Below are positions 36,817 to 39,735 of a DNA stretch of 39,735 nucleotides, in pieces. This DNA comes from Rubrivivax sp. A210 (lineage in GTDB: Bacteria; Pseudomonadota; Gammaproteobacteria; Burkholderiales; Burkholderiaceae_C), in assembly GCF_904426505.1 (NCBI RefSeq), contig NZ_CAJGBN010000019.1:1-39735 (forward strand), given 5' to 3'. Under the pieces are notes generated by a model. The model was not told the DNA's origin. It made no database searches and saw only the letters and a list, made by a program, of their open reading frames with translations. Both the position numbers and the translations under genes were made by a program. The stretch's first letter is position 1. Each line of letters starts with the position of its first letter.

Positions 36817-38067
36817 TCAGGCCCGTGCCCGAGCCGCTGGCTCTGCCGTGCCGGCCTGAAGCAGGTCGTCCCGCGTCGCGAGTGCCGGAAACAGCCTCAG
36901 CCAGAGGGCCGCCACCAGCAGCGTGCCGGCGCCGCCCAGCACCACCGAGCCCACCGGCCCGAGCAGGGCCGCGGTGGCGCCCGATTCGAACTCGCCCAGT
37001 TGGTTGGAGGCGCCGATGAAGAGCGAGTTGACGGCGCTGACGCGGCCGCGCATCTCGTTGGGCGTTTCCAGCTGTACCAGGGTCTGGCGGATGACGACGC
37101 TGACCATGTCGGCAGCGCCGGTGACCGCCAGCGCCGCCAGCGAGAGGCCGAAGTGGCTGGACAGGCCGAAAGCCAGCGTCGCCAGCCCGTAGACCGCCAC
37201 CGCCCCCAGCAGCAGCGGCCCGACGCGGCGGCGCAGCGGGTGCCGCGCCAGCAGCAGCGAGACCGCCAGCGCCCCGGCCGCCGGCGCCGAGCGCAACAGC
37301 CCCAGGCCCCAGGGGCCGACGAAGAGGATGTCCTTGGCGTAGATGGGCAGCAGCGCGGTGGCACCGCCCAGCAGCACAGCGAAGAGATCGAGCGAGATTG
37401 CGCCCAGCACCACGGGGTGGTGGCGCACGAAGTTCACGCCGGCCAGCAGCGTGGCCAGCGTGGCGGGCTCGGGCGGCGGCGCCTGGTGCGCGTAGCGGAT
37501 GCCGAAGCAAAGCCCGGAGCCGATGGCGAAGAGCAGGGCGCACAGGCCGTAGGTGAGGCCGGCGCCGGCGGCATAGACCAGGCCGCCCAGGGCCGGCCCG
37601 GCGATGATGGCGGCCTGCAGCCCGGCCGAGCTGAAGGCCACGGCGCGCGGCAGCAGGTGCGGCGGCACCAGCAGCGGCGTCAGCGCCTGCTGCGCCGGCA
37701 TCTGGAAGGCGCGCACCGCGCCCAGCACCACCGAGGCTGCGAGCAGCCAGTCGCGTGCCACCAGGCCGCGCAAGCTGCCCTGCGTCAGCACCAGGGCCAC
37801 GAGCAGTTGCACCAGCAGGCAGGCCGCGACGATGCGCCCGCGGTGGTGGCGGTCAATCCAATGGCCGGCCGGCAGCGCCAGCGCCAGCGCGGGCGCGAAC
37901 TGCAGCAGGCCGACCAGGCCCAGGTCCCAGGCCGAGCCGGTGAGCTCGTACATCTGCCAGCCCAGGGCCACCATCAGCATCTGGCTGGCGGCCACGCTGG
38001 CCAGGCGCGCGTACCAGAGCCGCGCAAAGCCGCGGTGGGCGAGCAGGCGCTCGGCGCTGCCACTCAT
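36817..38067 (-). CDS. MFS exporter, EntS/MefA-like (MFS_3)
   Basis: A 416-residue major facilitator with about twelve hydrophobic segments. The N-terminal 'GFARLWYARLASVAASQMLMVALGWQMYELTGSAWDLGLVG', 'AGHWIDRHHRGRI' (the loop 2-3 motif) and 'VQLETPNEMRGRVSAVNSLFIGASNQLGEFESG' are typical of the group containing enterobactin exporter EntS and macrolide exporter Mef. Substrate unknown. It converges on rsgA (24 bp between ends) and is divergent from the Ser/Thr kinase. Confidence 0.88.
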   Translation of the reverse strand: MSGSAERLLAHRGFARLWYARLASVAASQMLMVALGWQMYELTGSAWDLGLVGLLQFAPALALALPAGHWIDRHHRGRIVAACLLVQLLVALVLTQGSLRGLVARDWLLAASVVLGAVRAFQMPAQQALTPLLVPPHLLPRAVAFSSAGLQAAIIAGPALGGLVYAAGAGLTYGLCALLFAIGSGLCFGIRYAHQAPPPEPATLATLLAGVNFVRHHPVVLGAISLDLFAVLLGGATALLPIYAKDILFVGPWGLGLLRSAPAAGALAVSLLLARHPLRRRVGPLLLGAVAVYGLATLAFGLSSHFGLSLAALAVTGAADMVSVVIRQTLVQLETPNEMRGRVSAVNSLFIGASNQLGEFESGATAALLGPVGSVVLGGAGTLLVAALWLRLFPALATRDDLLQAGTAEPAARARA

Positions 38068-38210
38068 CGTGCGCCGTCCGCTGCCGGTGCGAGGGCCTGG
38101 GCGGCGGCCCGTGCGAAAGTCCGCTTCTCGGGCATCGTGGGGAGGCCGCCGCAGCCGCGCGGCGCCGAAGTCAAGGGCATGGGCCAGGTTCCCTGATAAG
38201 CTCGTTTTCC

Positions 38211-39665
38211 ATGTCCGCAGACGTCACCCACGGCCGCGCCGAACATCCCAACACGCTGCCGTTGGGCACCCAGCTGAACGAGTTCGTGGTGCGCAGCGTG
38301 CTGGGCGTGGGCGGCTTCGGCATTGTCTACCTCGCCTTCGACACCGTGCTCGAGCGCGAGGTGGCGATCAAGGAATACATGCCGGCCGCGCTGGCCGGGC
38401 GCACGGCCGCGCTGCATGTCTCGCTGCGGTCGCAGTCCGACGCCGAGACTTTCGCGCTCGGACTGCGTTCCTTCGTCAACGAGGCCAAGCTGCTGGCGCG
38501 CTTCAACCACCCGGCGCTGCTCAAGGTGCTGCGTTTCTGGGAGGCCAACGACACGGCCTACATGGCCATGCCGGTGCTGGGCGGCCTCACGCTCAAGCAG
38601 GTGCGCCTGGCGATGGACAAGGCACCCGACGAGCCCTGGGTGCGCCGCCTGCTCGATCCGCTGCTGGGTGCCGTCGAGACCCTGCACGCGGCCGGCGTCT
38701 ACCACCGCGACATCGCGCCCGACAACATCCAGATCGAGGCCGACGGCCAGCCGGTGCTGATGGACTTCGGCGCCGCCCGCCACGTCATCAGCGACAAGAC
38801 CCAGGCGCTCACCGCCATCCTCAAGCCGGCCTATGCGCCCATCGAGCAATACGCCGAAGCGGGCTCGGTGAAGCAAGGGCCGTGGACCGACATCTACGCG
38901 CTGGGCGCGACGCTGCACTTCCTGTTGCTGGGCCGGCCACCACCGCCGGCCACGGCGCGCACGGTGGCCGACGAGGCCTCGGCGCTGACGGTGGCGAAGC
39001 TGCCCGGTTGCAGCGAGAGCTTTCTTCAGATCGTCGACTGGATGCTGGCGCCGCGCCCGGCCGACCGGCCGCAGAGCGTGGCCGCGTTGCGCGAGGCGCT
39101 GGAAGGGCGCGTGGCGCCACCCCGGCGCAGCAAGCACGAGCCGCCGCCCTCGCCCTGGGAACGCACCCAGGTGCTGGCGGCGGCCGGCGACGATGCGGCA
39201 ACGCAGGTTGTGCCGCCACCCTTGCCCCAGGCCTCCGTCAGCCCTGCTGGCACCACCACCGTGACGATGGCCGCGCTTGCGCCGCAGGCCCTGTCCGAGC
39301 CCGCCATTGCGGCGCCGCCGGTTGCCCATGTGTTATCGACGGTGCCGGTGGCGCCCGAGGCTCGCAAATGGGGCCTGATCGGTGGCTTGGCGGCGCTGGG
39401 CGTGGCGGCTGCGGCCGTGGCGCTCTGGCCGCGAGCACCGGCCGAGGCACCCGCGGCGGCGGCTGGCGCGTCGGCCCCGGCGGCGGCCTTGATGGCCGCG
39501 CCGCTGGCCTCGGCCCCCGAGATTGAGGCGCCACCGCTGCCGCAGCGCCCCGAATCGGCCATCGCCACCGTGGTGGTGGCGGCGGCGCCGCCGCGGGCCC
39601 TGCCGGTCGAGCGCAGCCGCGCCGAGCGCGCGGCGCCCGCACCTGCGCCGGCCCCGGTGCAGGCG
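38211..39665 (+). CDS. Membrane Ser/Thr protein kinase (3' truncated by contig end)
   Basis: About 485 genuine residues. Kinase domain: glycine loop 'GVGGFG' (32-37), Lys54 in 'VAIKEY', Glu91, catalytic 'HRDIAPDN' (165-172) with Asp167, and 'DFGAAR' (185-190). The usual Lys two residues after the catalytic Asp (HRDxK) is Ala, a variant found in a bacterial subgroup. 'YAPIEQY' follows the activation loop. A Pro/Ala-rich juxtamembrane region, then one TM (about 387-406), then an Ala/Pro-rich periplasmic part. After 39665 the sequence is adapter, so the apparent last residues (ESGRASCRERV) and stop are artefacts. The true C terminus is missing. Confidence 0.9.
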
Positions 39666-39666
39666 G

Positions 39667-39735
39667 AGAGCGGAAGAGCGTCGTGTAGGGAAAGAGTGTA
39701 GGTCTCGGTGGTCGCCGTAGCATTAAAAAAAAAAA
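39667..39735. other. Illumina adapter read-through and poly-A (non-genomic)
   Basis: From 39667 the sequence matches the reverse complement of the Illumina universal (P5/TruSeq) adapter as I know it, with three substitutions (at about 39670, 39701 and 39720), and ends in eleven A residues (39725-39735), typical of reads running past the adapter. It encodes the well-known spurious peptide 'GRASCRERV' on one frame and 'EERRVGKECRSRWSP' on another. It should be trimmed. Confidence 0.97.

Noticed and set aside
39666..39701. C-terminal residues 'ESGRASCRERV' of the Ser/Thr kinase
   Set aside because: They are translated from adapter sequence, not genomic DNA.
39725..39735. Poly-A tail or terminator at the right edge
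   Set aside because: It follows adapter sequence directly and is a sequencing artefact, not a transcript tail or T-run of a terminator.

Overview
The window reads as a contig from a GC-rich (roughly 70 %) betaproteobacterium of the order Burkholderiales. Evidence: a Bug/TctC-type solute-binding protein, TRAP transport, GntR- and LysR-linked acid catabolism, strong G/C third-position bias, and proteins such as YajQ, MurB, RsgA and RluA that read as proteobacterial. The genus cannot be fixed from sequence alone. The left edge cuts a TRAP permease gene. The right edge is not genomic: about the last 69 bases are Illumina adapter read-through plus poly-A, so the final kinase gene ends artificially.

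1-11 kb is a sugar-acid/polyol catabolic region: TRAP large permease (partial), uronate dehydrogenase, SMP-30 lactonase, a convergent ribitol-2-dehydrogenase-like SDR, then a GntR regulator, a Bug binding protein and an amidohydrolase-2 lactonase in one operon with a clear operator palindrome at its head. After a reverse-strand serine hydrolase and DMT exporter come two tandem Gfo/Idh/MocA (inositol-dehydrogenase-like) genes, the second broken by a frameshift. 11-17 kb holds a LysR regulator divergent from methylmalonate-semialdehyde dehydrogenase (mmsA), then a reverse operon of two paired acyl-CoA dehydrogenases and a P1-family Ntn-hydrolase.

17-24.5 kb is mostly housekeeping and signalling: a retropepsin-like protease and YajQ, divergent murB, a BarA-like hybrid histidine kinase overlapping a cysteine-free molybdopterin-fold periplasmic protein, a VC0807-like membrane protein, and a TPR lipoprotein with a transglutaminase-like domain. 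24.5-33.9 kb runs forward: PLP-dependent dehydratase with a structured leader, S10 carboxypeptidase, 6-phosphofructokinase, a 1375-residue multi-PAS hybrid kinase, and a CX3CH-containing lipoprotein. 33.9-39.7 kb has an SDR, RluA, RsgA with a leader-peptide ORF upstream, an MFS exporter and a membrane Ser/Thr kinase.

No tRNA, rRNA, CRISPR array, insertion sequence, phage or toxin/defence module is visible. The best leads for new biology are the cysteine-free molybdopterin-fold protein coupled to a hybrid kinase, the leader peptide ahead of rsgA, the CX3CH lipoprotein, and the acyl-CoA dehydrogenase pair in which only one subunit appears to carry a catalytic base. None is proven here.
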